Assembly (NCBI RefSeq): GCF_022761035.1
Contig: NZ_JAKWJP010000004.1
Location: 434,001-498,000, forward strand
Length of the DNA: 64,000 nucleotides
Source of the DNA: Microbacterium sp. SS28
GTDB lineage: Bacteria; Actinomycetota; Actinomycetes; Actinomycetales; Microbacteriaceae
Reading direction: 5' to 3'
Notes under the pieces: generated by a model
Databases searched by the model: none
What the model was told of the DNA's origin: nothing
Seen by the model: only the letters and a program-made list of their open reading frames with translations
Made by a program: the position numbers and the translations under genes
Part shown: in pieces, positions 56,264 to 64,000 of the stretch
Position numbering within the stretch: position 1 is the first letter of the stretch
Layout of the letters: each line of letters begins with the position of its first letter

Positions 56264-56976
56264 CTTTCACCGACTCCTACCAGCGCCTCGCCGCGGCCCA
56301 GAAGGGCCGCGCGCGAGGCGCTCCGGCCTACTCCGTCTACGTCAACCGGCCAGTGGGCCGCATCCTCGCGGCCGCTTCGCACTCCGTCGGCCTGACACCC
56401 AACCAGGTCTCGCTCATCAGCGCCGGGTTCACCTTCACCGGCATCGCGCTGCTCGCCCTCGTGCCGGCATCCCTCGTGCTCGGCGTCGTCGTGTGGCTGC
56501 TGCTCGCCCTCGGCTATGCATGGGACAGCGCGGACGGCCAGGTCGCGAGGCTGCGCGGCGGTGGTTCTCTCGCGGGCGAATGGCTCGACCACATCTTCGA
56601 CTCCGCGAAGCTCGTCTCGCTGCACGTCGCCGTCGCGATCGGCGCCTACCGGTTCTTCGACCTGCCCGACGCGCTCTGGCTCCTCGTTCCGCTCGGGTTC
56701 GCGATCGTCTCGACCGTGACGTTCTTCGGCATGATCCTCAACGATCTGCTGCGCGGGAAGCGCGGAGTCGCGCAGGCGGCGGAGAGCGGCGGCTCGTCTC
56801 CGCTCCGGTCGCTGCTGGGGCTGCCGATGGACTACGGCGTGTGGTGCCTCGCGTTCGTGCTGTGGGGCGCCACGCCGTGGTTCATGCTCGTCTACTCGCT
56901 CCTCGCGCTCGCCGCGGCGGCGCATCTGTGCATCGCTCTGGCGGTGTGGTTCGGCAAGATGAAGGCACTCGGATAG
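56260..56976 (+). CDS. CDP-alcohol phosphatidyltransferase family protein, apparent CTG start
   Basis: 238 aa with about six membrane helices. The family motif D(x2)DG(x2)AR(x8)G(x3)D(x3)D is complete: D89, D92, G93, A96, R97, G106, D110, D114. Enzymes of this family move a phospho-alcohol or diacylglycerol-phosphate from a CDP-linked donor. No ATG, GTG or TTG lies in frame at the right place; a CTG at 56260 sits 7 nt after AGGAG, overlaps the previous stop as CTGA, and gives an N-terminus aligned with relatives (SYQRLAAAQK). The surroundings suggest glycopolymer or lipid-linked polyol synthesis rather than core phospholipid supply. Confidence 0.9.
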   Translation: MTFTDSYQRLAAAQKGRARGAPAYSVYVNRPVGRILAAASHSVGLTPNQVSLISAGFTFTGIALLALVPASLVLGVVVWLLLALGYAWDSADGQVARLRGGGSLAGEWLDHIFDSAKLVSLHVAVAIGAYRFFDLPDALWLLVPLGFAIVSTVTFFGMILNDLLRGKRGVAQAAESGGSSPLRSLLGLPMDYGVWCLAFVLWGATPWFMLVYSLLALAAAAHLCIALAVWFGKMKALG

Positions 56977-57020
56977 CACGGGTTCCGCGTGCATCCCTTA
57001 GCAGGCATTGAGCGTCGGCC

Positions 57021-57042
57021 GTGAGAATCGTCTCATTCTCAC
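57021..57042 (+). terminator. Hairpin after the phosphatidyltransferase gene
   Basis: GTGAGAAT (57021-57028) and ATTCTCAC (57035-57042) form an 8-bp stem with a CGTCTC loop, 45 nt past the stop. It lies in a less GC-rich island. It may be a terminator or an operator for the beta-helix gene. Confidence 0.45.
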
Positions 57043-57164
57043 AGGGTTATGGCACGCCGCCTGTTATCGTTTTGCAACATTACTTCCCGAGCATGCCTCG
57101 TCTCTGGCGCGTCTCGCCGATTCCGCATGTGGGATACCCGATCCCGATCCCGGAGCTTCTCCTT

Positions 57165-59726
57165 TTGCGTTTAACCCTGCCTGCCCTTGCCACTGCCCTC
57201 ACAATCGCCCTCGCACTACCCACCGCCGCTGTGCTGAACTCGGAGCCCGCCTCCGCTGTCGCCAGCTCGGCGTTCACCTCGACGGAGGTCTTCGCCGATG
57301 AGATGAGCCGAACCGTCTCGGTCGGCCTCGGCACCTCGACGAGCGGCGGGTCCTACACCCTGTCGGATCCGTCCGCCTTCTCGGTCGCGGACGGCGCAGC
57401 GCGCGCCACCGTCCGCACCCCCGGCACCTCCGCCTCGGCCGTCCTCGCGGGCGTCTCGCTCACCGACGCCGCGACCTCTGCCGAGTTCACGCTCGATCAG
57501 CTCCCCAAGTCGGGCGGAGGCATCTACCTCAGCCTGCAGTCGCGCCAGACGAGCGCCGGCTACTACCACGTGCAGGCCCGCGTCGACCCGCAGGGTCGCG
57601 TACTCCTCGAGGCCCTGCGCGTCGTCGGATCGCAGCAGCAGTCGCTCGGACGCATCTTCATCCCGAACTTCACCGCCGCAGCCGGGGTCCCCTTCCGTCT
57701 CGACACGCAGATCTCGGGCACCTCCCCCGTCTCGATCGACGCACGCGTCTCGCCCGTGGGCACCGTGCGCTCCGACTGGAACCTCTCGGTGCAGGACAGC
57801 GGCGCGGCCCGTCTCGTCGCGGCCGGATCACTCGGCATGCGCGCGTACGTCTCGTCGAGCACGGCCGCGCAGGCCGCCAAGATCGACGATCTGACGGTCG
57901 CGTCGCTCGCGCCGGCCGGGTCGAAGCCCGCGCCGACCCCGACGCCGACCCCCACCCCGACGCCGACTCCGACGAACCCCACGGTTCCCGTGCCGCCGCA
58001 GCCCGACCCCTCGACGGGCATCGGTGCCGCACCGGTGTGGAGCGAGGCGGGCGCCCGCGGCGCATCCGGCTCCGCGCCGATCGGAACGACGAACTATGCG
58101 GTGCCGGCAGGCGCGGTGTACGTCGACGCCAAGGCGGCCGCCGGAGGAACCGGCAGCGCGACGTCGCCGTACAACCTCATCCAGACGGCGATCGACCGGT
58201 CCGCGAGCGGAGCCGTCCTCGTGCTCCGCGGCGGCACGTACCACCAGACCGCCACGGTGCCCGCGGGCAAGGCCGTGACGATCCAGTCCTACCCGGGCGA
58301 GGCAGTCTGGCTGGACGGCTCGGAGAAGATCGGCGGCTGGACGGCATCCGGAACCTCGTTCTACAGCGCCGGCTGGACCTATGACTTCGACTCGACCCCG
58401 TCGTTCACGAAGGGCGAGGCCGACGGCACCGCACCCGGCTGGCAGTGGCTGAACGCCGCCCACCCCATGGCCGCTCACCCCGAGCAGGTCTGGATCGACG
58501 GCGTCCCGCAGCGCGAGGTCTCCTCGGCCGCGCAGCTGACCGCCGGCACGTTCTTCACCGACACTGCGAACGACCGCCTCTACCTCGGCACCAACCCGCA
58601 GGGCAAGGAAGTCCGGGCCAGCACGCTGACCAAGGCGCTGTCGCTCCGCGGTGAGGGCACGGTCGTCCGCGGCATCGGAGTCCGCGGCTACGCGACGTCG
58701 GTCTGGATGATGGGCACCATCACGGCGGAGGCGCCGAAGATCCGGCTCGAGAACGTCGAGGTCTACGACAGCGCGAGCACGGGCCTGTTCGTGGGCGCCG
58801 CGGACGCGGTCGTCAAGAACGTCACGCTCGCCCGCAACGGTCTCATGGGCCTCGGCGCGAACTACGCCGATCGCCTGAACGTCGACGGACTGCTCGCGGT
58901 CGAGAACAACAGCGAGCACTTCAACCAGGCTCCCGTCTCGGGCGGCCTGAAGATCGCGAAGTCGCGCGGCTTCATCGTGAAGTCGTCCGCGTTCCTGCGC
59001 AACGACGGCCCCGGTCTGTGGACCGACCAGTCGGTGTACGACATGGACATCTCGGGCAGCGACTTCGTCGAGAACCTGGGAACGGGTGTCTTCCTCGAGA
59101 TCTCGCACAAGGTCGACTTCGTCGACAACCTCGTGCTCCGCAACGTCGGCAACGCGATCAAGATCAACAACACGGGTGACGTGAACATCTGGAACAACAC
59201 GATCGTGGGCGGCAACCGCGTGCTCAACATCGTCCAGGACGAGCGCAGCGCCAACGACCCGTCGGTGCCGGGCCACGACCCGCGGTTCCCCTCGCCGGAC
59301 CCGACCATGCCGTGGATCATCCGCAACATCTCGATCGGCAACAACGTCATCGCGCAGAGCTCCGGCAACTGCACGATCTGCGTCGAGGACTACTCGCACA
59401 AGTACGCCGCGAGCGACCTCAACATCACGTCGAACGGCAACATCGTCCAGCGGGATGCCGCGAACAAGCCCTCCTGGTTCGTGGTCTGGTCGCGGGGCGC
59501 GGCGAACGTGAACCCGTACGTGTTCTCGACGCTCGCGGACTACCGCTTCACGACCGGCCAGGACGCGCGTTCCCTCGGGATCGAGGGACGCGCCGTGACC
59601 GACGCGAGCGGCAAGATCCTTCCGGATGTCGCATCGCAGGCGACGAACGTGGCGCTCACGCCGCCGTCGGGTCTCGTGGGCCTCATCGGCAGCAGCACCC
59701 CGCGGATCGGCGTGCGCTTCCCTTGA
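57165..59726 (+). CDS. Secreted right-handed beta-helix protein
   Basis: 853 aa from a TTG 9 nt after GGAG, chosen because it begins a clean signal peptide (1-33, ending AVA); in-frame ATG 57093 or GTG 57021 would add 24-48 residues ahead of it without a ribosome binding site. Residues about 40-250 form a concanavalin-like domain. A PT repeat (PTPTPTPTPTPT) links to a parallel beta-helix: VYVDAKAAAGGTGSATSPYNLIQTAIDRA-like opening, then SGLFVGAADAVVKNVTL, GPGLWTDQSV and FVENLGTGVFLEIS. Such helices are found in polysaccharide lyases, hydrolases and epimerases. No catalytic set could be assigned. It likely acts on or binds the polymer made nearby. Confidence 0.83.
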   Translation: MRLTLPALATALTIALALPTAAVLNSEPASAVASSAFTSTEVFADEMSRTVSVGLGTSTSGGSYTLSDPSAFSVADGAARATVRTPGTSASAVLAGVSLTDAATSAEFTLDQLPKSGGGIYLSLQSRQTSAGYYHVQARVDPQGRVLLEALRVVGSQQQSLGRIFIPNFTAAAGVPFRLDTQISGTSPVSIDARVSPVGTVRSDWNLSVQDSGAARLVAAGSLGMRAYVSSSTAAQAAKIDDLTVASLAPAGSKPAPTPTPTPTPTPTPTNPTVPVPPQPDPSTGIGAAPVWSEAGARGASGSAPIGTTNYAVPAGAVYVDAKAAAGGTGSATSPYNLIQTAIDRSASGAVLVLRGGTYHQTATVPAGKAVTIQSYPGEAVWLDGSEKIGGWTASGTSFYSAGWTYDFDSTPSFTKGEADGTAPGWQWLNAAHPMAAHPEQVWIDGVPQREVSSAAQLTAGTFFTDTANDRLYLGTNPQGKEVRASTLTKALSLRGEGTVVRGIGVRGYATSVWMMGTITAEAPKIRLENVEVYDSASTGLFVGAADAVVKNVTLARNGLMGLGANYADRLNVDGLLAVENNSEHFNQAPVSGGLKIAKSRGFIVKSSAFLRNDGPGLWTDQSVYDMDISGSDFVENLGTGVFLEISHKVDFVDNLVLRNVGNAIKINNTGDVNIWNNTIVGGNRVLNIVQDERSANDPSVPGHDPRFPSPDPTMPWIIRNISIGNNVIAQSSGNCTICVEDYSHKYAASDLNITSNGNIVQRDAANKPSWFVVWSRGAANVNPYVFSTLADYRFTTGQDARSLGIEGRAVTDASGKILPDVASQATNVALTPPSGLVGLIGSSTPRIGVRFP

Positions 59727-59752
59727 TCCGCATCCGATAGCGGACCTCGACC

Positions 59753-59795
59753 GGTCCCGCGGACGGGCTGATTCTTCAGCTCCTTCCGCGGGACC
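59753..59795. terminator. Bidirectional terminator between convergent genes
   Basis: GGTCCCGCGGA (59753-59763) and TCCGCGGGACC (59785-59795) form a perfect 11-bp stem with a 21-nt loop, midway between two convergent secreted-protein genes. Confidence 0.7.
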
Positions 59796-59855
59796 GATCC
59801 TCGTTCGGATGAGCTCCCTCCCAAGCGAGATCCCAGCCGAACCCTTGTCACCCGG

Positions 59856-62800
59856 TCATTGCGCCGGGCCGGCGAAGAAGCCGTCGTAGCTGTACACGAC
59901 GGGAACCGTGGTCGCACTGGACGACAGGTAGCTGTTGACCCCGACGTAGCCGGGAGCCTGCAGCACCGCGGTGCTGTCGGTCGCCGTCAGCGCCCAGGCT
60001 GCGGGCTCGGCCGTGCCGGTGCGCCAGATCTTGGCCCTGAGCGTCGTTGCGTTTACGCCCGTGACCTGCAGCCGCACGTTGAGCGAGTCGGGTGTCGTGA
60101 CGGACAGCCCAGGGATCGTGATGCTCGTGAGCACCGTCTCGGCGCCGCCCACCGTCCGCGTCAGCCAGAGTGCGACGGCCCCGGTCGATGCCACGCGGAA
60201 CTTCGCGCGGTAGTCATTGAGGTTGTCGATCTGCCGGCCGATCCCCGAGAAGTAGTACCCGCCGCCGGTCGACGGCTGGTTGATCGCGATCGTGAACCGC
60301 TCCTCCGTGCTCGTCGACGGCGTCGCGCCGGGCAGCGAAGCCGTGTAGCTGTTGCCCGCCGACAGCGTCACCTTGCCGACGCCGCCCGCGACGGAGAACT
60401 TGCTCAGGGCCGTCGCGGTGCCGGGGTTCATCGTCCAGGCCCCGCCGACCTCGGAGGTGCCCCACCCGTTCGTCGCCGTCCGCTCGAACGAGTCCTTCGC
60501 CCACACGAGAGGCGCCGTCGCCGTGACCGACTGACTCGTGACGCCCGTGGCGCCTCGGTTGTCGGTCACGGTGAGGGTCACCGTGTAGGCGCCCGGACCG
60601 GCGTACGGGTGCGACGTCGTGGCGCCGGCTCCGGTGGTTCCGTCACCGAAGTCCCAGGCATACGAGGTCACCGTTCCGTCCACGTCCGCCGATCCGGACC
60701 CGTCGAGCGCCGCGGTGAGGTCGGTCACCGTGGACGTGAACGATGCCGTCGGAGCCTGGTTGGCCACCGCCGTCGCATCGTGCGTCACGGTCGCCGTCGC
60801 GCCGCGGTTGTCGGTCACGGTGAGGGTCACCGTGTATGTGCCGGCGGTCGCGTACGAGTGCTGGGCGGTGCTGCCCGTCCCCGTCGCTCCGTCGCCGAAC
60901 TGCCATGCGTAGCTCGCGATCGTCCCGTCCGTGTCGCTCGACCCCGAGCCGTCGACCGAGACGGTGAGCAGGTCGCTGCTGACCGTGAACGCGGCGACCG
61001 GCGGCACGTTGGGAGCCTCCGAGACGGTCACGCTCTTGGACAGCGTGCCCACGGCGCCGTCGTCGTCGGTGACGCTCAGCGCCACGGTGTAGGTGCCGGC
61101 CGCGGCATAGACGTGCGTCGCCGTCGCCCCGGTCGCCGTCTGCCCGTCCCCGAAGTCCCACGCATAGCCGGCGATGGTCCCGTCGGAATCCGACGAGGTC
61201 GCGGCGTCGAACGCCACCGAGAGGTGCGTCGGCGTCGCGGTGAACGCGGCGGTCGGCGCTTGGTTGGGCGCGACCGACACCGTCCTTGTCGTCGTGCTGC
61301 TGAGCGCCGTGGCGTCCGTGACCTTCAGGGTGATCGTGTAGGTGCCGGCCAGCGTGTACACGTGCGAGGCCGTGACCCCGGTCGCCGTCGCGCCGTCGCC
61401 GAACGTCCACTCGTAGGTCGCGAGGTTGCCGTCGGCGTCCGTAGATGCCGTGGCATCGACATCCGCCGTCAGCTCGTTCTTCGTGACGGTGAACGACGCC
61501 ACGGGCGCGCGCTCACCGGGAGTCCGGCCGCTCGCCGCGTAGTGCGCCCGCATGCGGTCCTCACTGAGCACCGAGGCGTAGACCGCAGCCTCGTCGAGCG
61601 TGCCGTTGATGTAGTTGCTCGATGTGCTGCCGAAGGTGCGGTCGCCGCCCACGCGCCAGTACCCGCGGTAGTTCTGCGAGCCCGTGACGGTGTTGCTGCC
61701 GACGAGCTTCGTGTCGACCCACAGCCTCATGCCGTCCGGTCCCTGCGACGCGACGGCGTAGTGCCACTGCCCGTCGTTGTAGGCCGTCGGGCTCACGAGG
61801 CTCACCTGACCGCCGCTGTTGACGCCGAAGCTGAGCCTGCCGTTGCTCTGCATCACGATGTGCCGGTCGTACGACGTGCTCAGCGAGCTCGTCGCATTGC
61901 CGAACCCGATGAGCTTGCCGCCGCTCGTGCTCGTCGTCTTGAACCACACCTCCGCCGTGTACGCCTTCGGCGCGTTCCACGCCTCCTGTGCCACGACGAG
62001 CCCCGACGAGCCGTTGAAGCCCGTCGCGGTGTCGCCCGTGATCGCACCCGCGGCGCCACGGGTGACGGTCCCGGTCTGGTTGCCCGTCGTGCCGCCGGCC
62101 GCGAAGTCGCGGACCGTGCCCGACGCCGTCTCGTCGAGACGCCAGTAGAGGTCGGGCTGATCGGCCGAGACGGCGGTGCCGTAGGCGTCCACGGGTGCCG
62201 CGCTCCACGCCGCGCCGCGGCCGCTCGCGAGGTAGTGACCCTGGATGTCGGTCTTGGTGAGTGCCTTCGCGTAGACCGCGACGTCGTCGATCGTGCCGGA
62301 GAGGCCCGCGTCGCTGGGCCGGTTGGTGAAGCTGCCGGTCTGGTCGGCGCCGATGCGCCAGTAGCCGTCGTAGGCCTTGGGCGTCGTGTAGTTCTGGTCG
62401 CGATTCACGCGGATGCCGTCGACGTACAGTTCCATGCCTCCGCTTCCGACCGTCCCGACGAGGTGGTGCCACTGCCCGTCGTTGACGCTCGACCGGCTGT
62501 AGACCGTGCGGTACGAGCCGTCGTTGATCGCGAAGTTCACGTGCCCGGTCGCGTCGAGATAGAGGACGCGGTCGGTCATGCCCGAGGTCGAGGTCCCGGT
62601 CGCCGAGTTGCCGTAGCCGACGATCCGACCGCCGCGCGTGCTCGTCGTCTTGATCCAGGCTTCGACGGATGCCGCGACCCCGGCGGGAGCGATGTCGGTC
62701 GTCGTCATCCGGGGGTTGCTGCCGCCCGCCGAGGTCACACCGGCATCGGAATCGTTCAGCAGCGCGCCGCCCGCTCCGAGGGTCAGGCTGAGGAGCGTCC

Positions 62801-64000
62801 CGGGCGCATCGCCGACGTCGTCGAAGAGCTTCGTGCCGGTCGTCTCGTCGAGGCGCCAGTAGTGCGTCGGACCGCTCGCGCGGACGGCGCTGCGGTAGAC
62901 GGATGGCGCAGCCGCGGACACCGTGACGTAGGGCGACCACGCGCTCCACTGGATGTTTCCGTCGGCGTCCTTCGCGCGCACCTGGTAGCGCACCTGCGTT
63001 CCGGGGGTCTGGCCCGTGTCGGTGATGCTGAGGCTCGGGAGGCGCCAGAACTCGCTGTCGGTGCGGGTGAAGGTCGCGATCTTCGTCGCGGGGCTGCGGA
63101 ACACGTCGTAGGTGATCGCGGTGTTGTCGCGGTCCCATACGCTTCCGAAGGGCACCCGCACGAGACCGGCCTCGTTCGAGTAGGGCGCGGGCGTGAACGC
63201 GGTGTTGTTGAGCGGCGCCACGGCGTGCGGCGCGGTCGCGCGCTTCGCGAAGCGCACGAGACCCTGCTGGGCCGTCGTGTTGACCTTCGGGAACTCACCG
63301 CCGAGGACGATGTAGGTGTCGTTGCCCGTCACCGACCATGCCGCCTGGCGCGCTGACGTGTAGGTGCCGAACTCGAGGTCGGGGTACCAGTGCAGCAGTC
63401 CTGCGAACGGGATTCCGGTGTAATCCCAGCCGTAGGCGTCCTTCCTGGTGGTGATGCCGACGGGGAAGGTGGGCTCGGCGGTCGCCTTCTGCCAGCGGGA
63501 GCGCGGGCTCGTGTCGGGGAAGCCGTCCACGACCGTGCAGTCGTGCCGGTGGCCTACCGAGTACAGCACCTGCCCCTGCGGGAAGCTCGAATAGGTGTCG
63601 CCGAGGCAGTCGTTGATCCAATTGATGCTGCCCGTGTACGGATCGGCGGCGAAGGTGCCCTCGAACGACGCGCCCGCGCCGAAGGCGTAGCCCGTGCCGA
63701 AGACCTGCGCGCCGTCGGTGCTGAGGCTAGAGATGGCGCCGTTCAGGCCGGCCGTCTTGATCCTGTCGACCGCGGCCCAGGGCATCGTGTTGCCGGTCAC
63801 GGCATCGAGCGACCCCATGCCGTAGGCGGTCGCACCGTTCAGCTGCGTGAACGAGCCCGCGATGATGACGCGCGAGCGGTCGGGACTCGTGACCATGTCC
63901 CACACGAAGCCGTCGCCGGCGGCCACCGGCGCCCAGGTCGTGATCGTCTCGGTCTTGGAGTTCCACGCGGCGAGCTCCGTGCGCGGCTGGCCGCCGCTCG
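59856..64000 (-). CDS. Giant secreted protein: propeller-like head, two LamG domains, four PKD domains (5' end missing)
   Basis: The frame stays open through the right edge, giving the last 1381 residues. Order is the same as in the 51812 protein: propeller blades (IIAGSFTQLNG, YIVLGGEFPKVNTTAQQGLVRFAK), Fn3-like segment, two LamG domains (VEAWIKTTSTRGGR, AEVWFKTTSTSGGK, each with NDGQWHH or NDGQWHY), then four PKD domains (YEWTFGDG, YAWDFGDG, YAWQFGDG, YAWDFGDG) and a terminal concanavalin-like domain (KDSFERTATNGWGTSEVG). The extra PKD is the main difference. Cysteines in WINDCLGD and HRHDCTVVDG match WVNDCHGD and HPHYCGSLVDG in the paralogue. The signal peptide is beyond the window. Function unknown. 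Confidence 0.9.
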   Translation of the reverse strand, partial: SGGQPRTELAAWNSKTETITTWAPVAAGDGFVWDMVTSPDRSRVIIAGSFTQLNGATAYGMGSLDAVTGNTMPWAAVDRIKTAGLNGAISSLSTDGAQVFGTGYAFGAGASFEGTFAADPYTGSINWINDCLGDTYSSFPQGQVLYSVGHRHDCTVVDGFPDTSPRSRWQKATAEPTFPVGITTRKDAYGWDYTGIPFAGLLHWYPDLEFGTYTSARQAAWSVTGNDTYIVLGGEFPKVNTTAQQGLVRFAKRATAPHAVAPLNNTAFTPAPYSNEAGLVRVPFGSVWDRDNTAITYDVFRSPATKIATFTRTDSEFWRLPSLSITDTGQTPGTQVRYQVRAKDADGNIQWSAWSPYVTVSAAAPSVYRSAVRASGPTHYWRLDETTGTKLFDDVGDAPGTLLSLTLGAGGALLNDSDAGVTSAGGSNPRMTTTDIAPAGVAASVEAWIKTTSTRGGRIVGYGNSATGTSTSGMTDRVLYLDATGHVNFAINDGSYRTVYSRSSVNDGQWHHLVGTVGSGGMELYVDGIRVNRDQNYTTPKAYDGYWRIGADQTGSFTNRPSDAGLSGTIDDVAVYAKALTKTDIQGHYLASGRGAAWSAAPVDAYGTAVSADQPDLYWRLDETASGTVRDFAAGGTTGNQTGTVTRGAAGAITGDTATGFNGSSGLVVAQEAWNAPKAYTAEVWFKTTSTSGGKLIGFGNATSSLSTSYDRHIVMQSNGRLSFGVNSGGQVSLVSPTAYNDGQWHYAVASQGPDGMRLWVDTKLVGSNTVTGSQNYRGYWRVGGDRTFGSTSSNYINGTLDEAAVYASVLSEDRMRAHYAASGRTPGERAPVASFTVTKNELTADVDATASTDADGNLATYEWTFGDGATATGVTASHVYTLAGTYTITLKVTDATALSSTTTRTVSVAPNQAPTAAFTATPTHLSVAFDAATSSDSDGTIAGYAWDFGDGQTATGATATHVYAAAGTYTVALSVTDDDGAVGTLSKSVTVSEAPNVPPVAAFTVSSDLLTVSVDGSGSSDTDGTIASYAWQFGDGATGTGSTAQHSYATAGTYTVTLTVTDNRGATATVTHDATAVANQAPTASFTSTVTDLTAALDGSGSADVDGTVTSYAWDFGDGTTGAGATTSHPYAGPGAYTVTLTVTDNRGATGVTSQSVTATAPLVWAKDSFERTATNGWGTSEVGGAWTMNPGTATALSKFSVAGGVGKVTLSAGNSYTASLPGATPSTSTEERFTIAINQPSTGGGYYFSGIGRQIDNLNDYRAKFRVASTGAVALWLTRTVGGAETVLTSITIPGLSVTTPDSLNVRLQVTGVNATTLRAKIWRTGTAEPAAWALTATDSTAVLQAPGYVGVNSYLSSSATTVPVVYSYDGFFAGPAQ

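Noticed and set aside
57021..57164. GTG 57021 as start of the beta-helix protein
   Set aside because: It lies in a hairpin with no ribosome binding site, and would put about 48 residues ahead of a normal signal peptide.

Overview
The window is about 70% GC and carries genes typical of Actinobacteria: a MoxR-DUF58-kinase-phosphatase-FHA gene row, a class E/F-like sortase, a mycoredoxin-like protein, leaderless -10 elements and many ATGA/GTGA stop-start overlaps. The gene set, the very frequent GGATGC/GCATCC words and the intergenic repeats fit Microbacteriaceae, probably Microbacterium or a close relative. That placement is inference from composition and gene content. I saw no rRNA, tRNA, CRISPR array, intact insertion sequence or phage.

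Layout. (1) 1-9144, a glycan-utilisation locus: a GH42 beta-galactosidase (cut by the left edge) diverges from a GH95 alpha-L-fucosidase/galactosidase, a LacI-family repressor and a DUF624 membrane protein. These converge across 74-bp tandem repeats on a lipoprotein binding protein with two Lpl-type permeases. The same GAAGCGCTTC operator core lies in both control regions, so one repressor probably governs the set. (2) 9406-13171: a small surface protein overlapped by a lipoprotein sortase, then a short UvrA-like ABC protein. (3) 13324-29110: a 16-kb signalling and surface-assembly module: a 2014-aa Ig-like/Fn3 surface protein, MoxR ATPase, DUF58 protein, transglutaminase-fold membrane protein without its catalytic cysteine, RDD-FHA protein, PP2C phosphatase, FHA protein and a Ser/Thr kinase. 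All genes from moxR to the kinase overlap by 1-4 nt.

(4) 29312-36637: an orphan serine-recombinase-like protein, a CPA1 antiporter with malate dehydrogenase, a zinc metallopeptidase with proline iminopeptidase, and an aldehyde dehydrogenase. (5) 36723-41364: a tryptophan-kynurenine operon (tryptophan 2,3-dioxygenase, amidohydrolase, kynureninase, symporter). The amidohydrolase sits where a formylkynurenine formamidase is needed. (6) 41550-43593: a redoxin, a GT2-GtrA glycosyltransferase and a cytidylyltransferase.

(7) 43691-64000: a surface polysaccharide region with a secreted PKD metallophosphoesterase, flippase, Wzz-like protein, O-antigen-ligase/polymerase-like protein, a DUF4352-like membrane protein, two related giant secreted propeller/LamG/PKD proteins (the second running off the right edge), a CDP-alcohol phosphatidyltransferase that seems to start at CTG, and a secreted beta-helix protein. 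Together these look like assembly, export and anchoring of a cell-surface glycopolymer.

Least understood parts: the phospho-signalling surface module in (3), the sortase with its adjacent atypical substrate, the amidohydrolase in the kynurenine operon, and the paired giant secreted proteins in (7).
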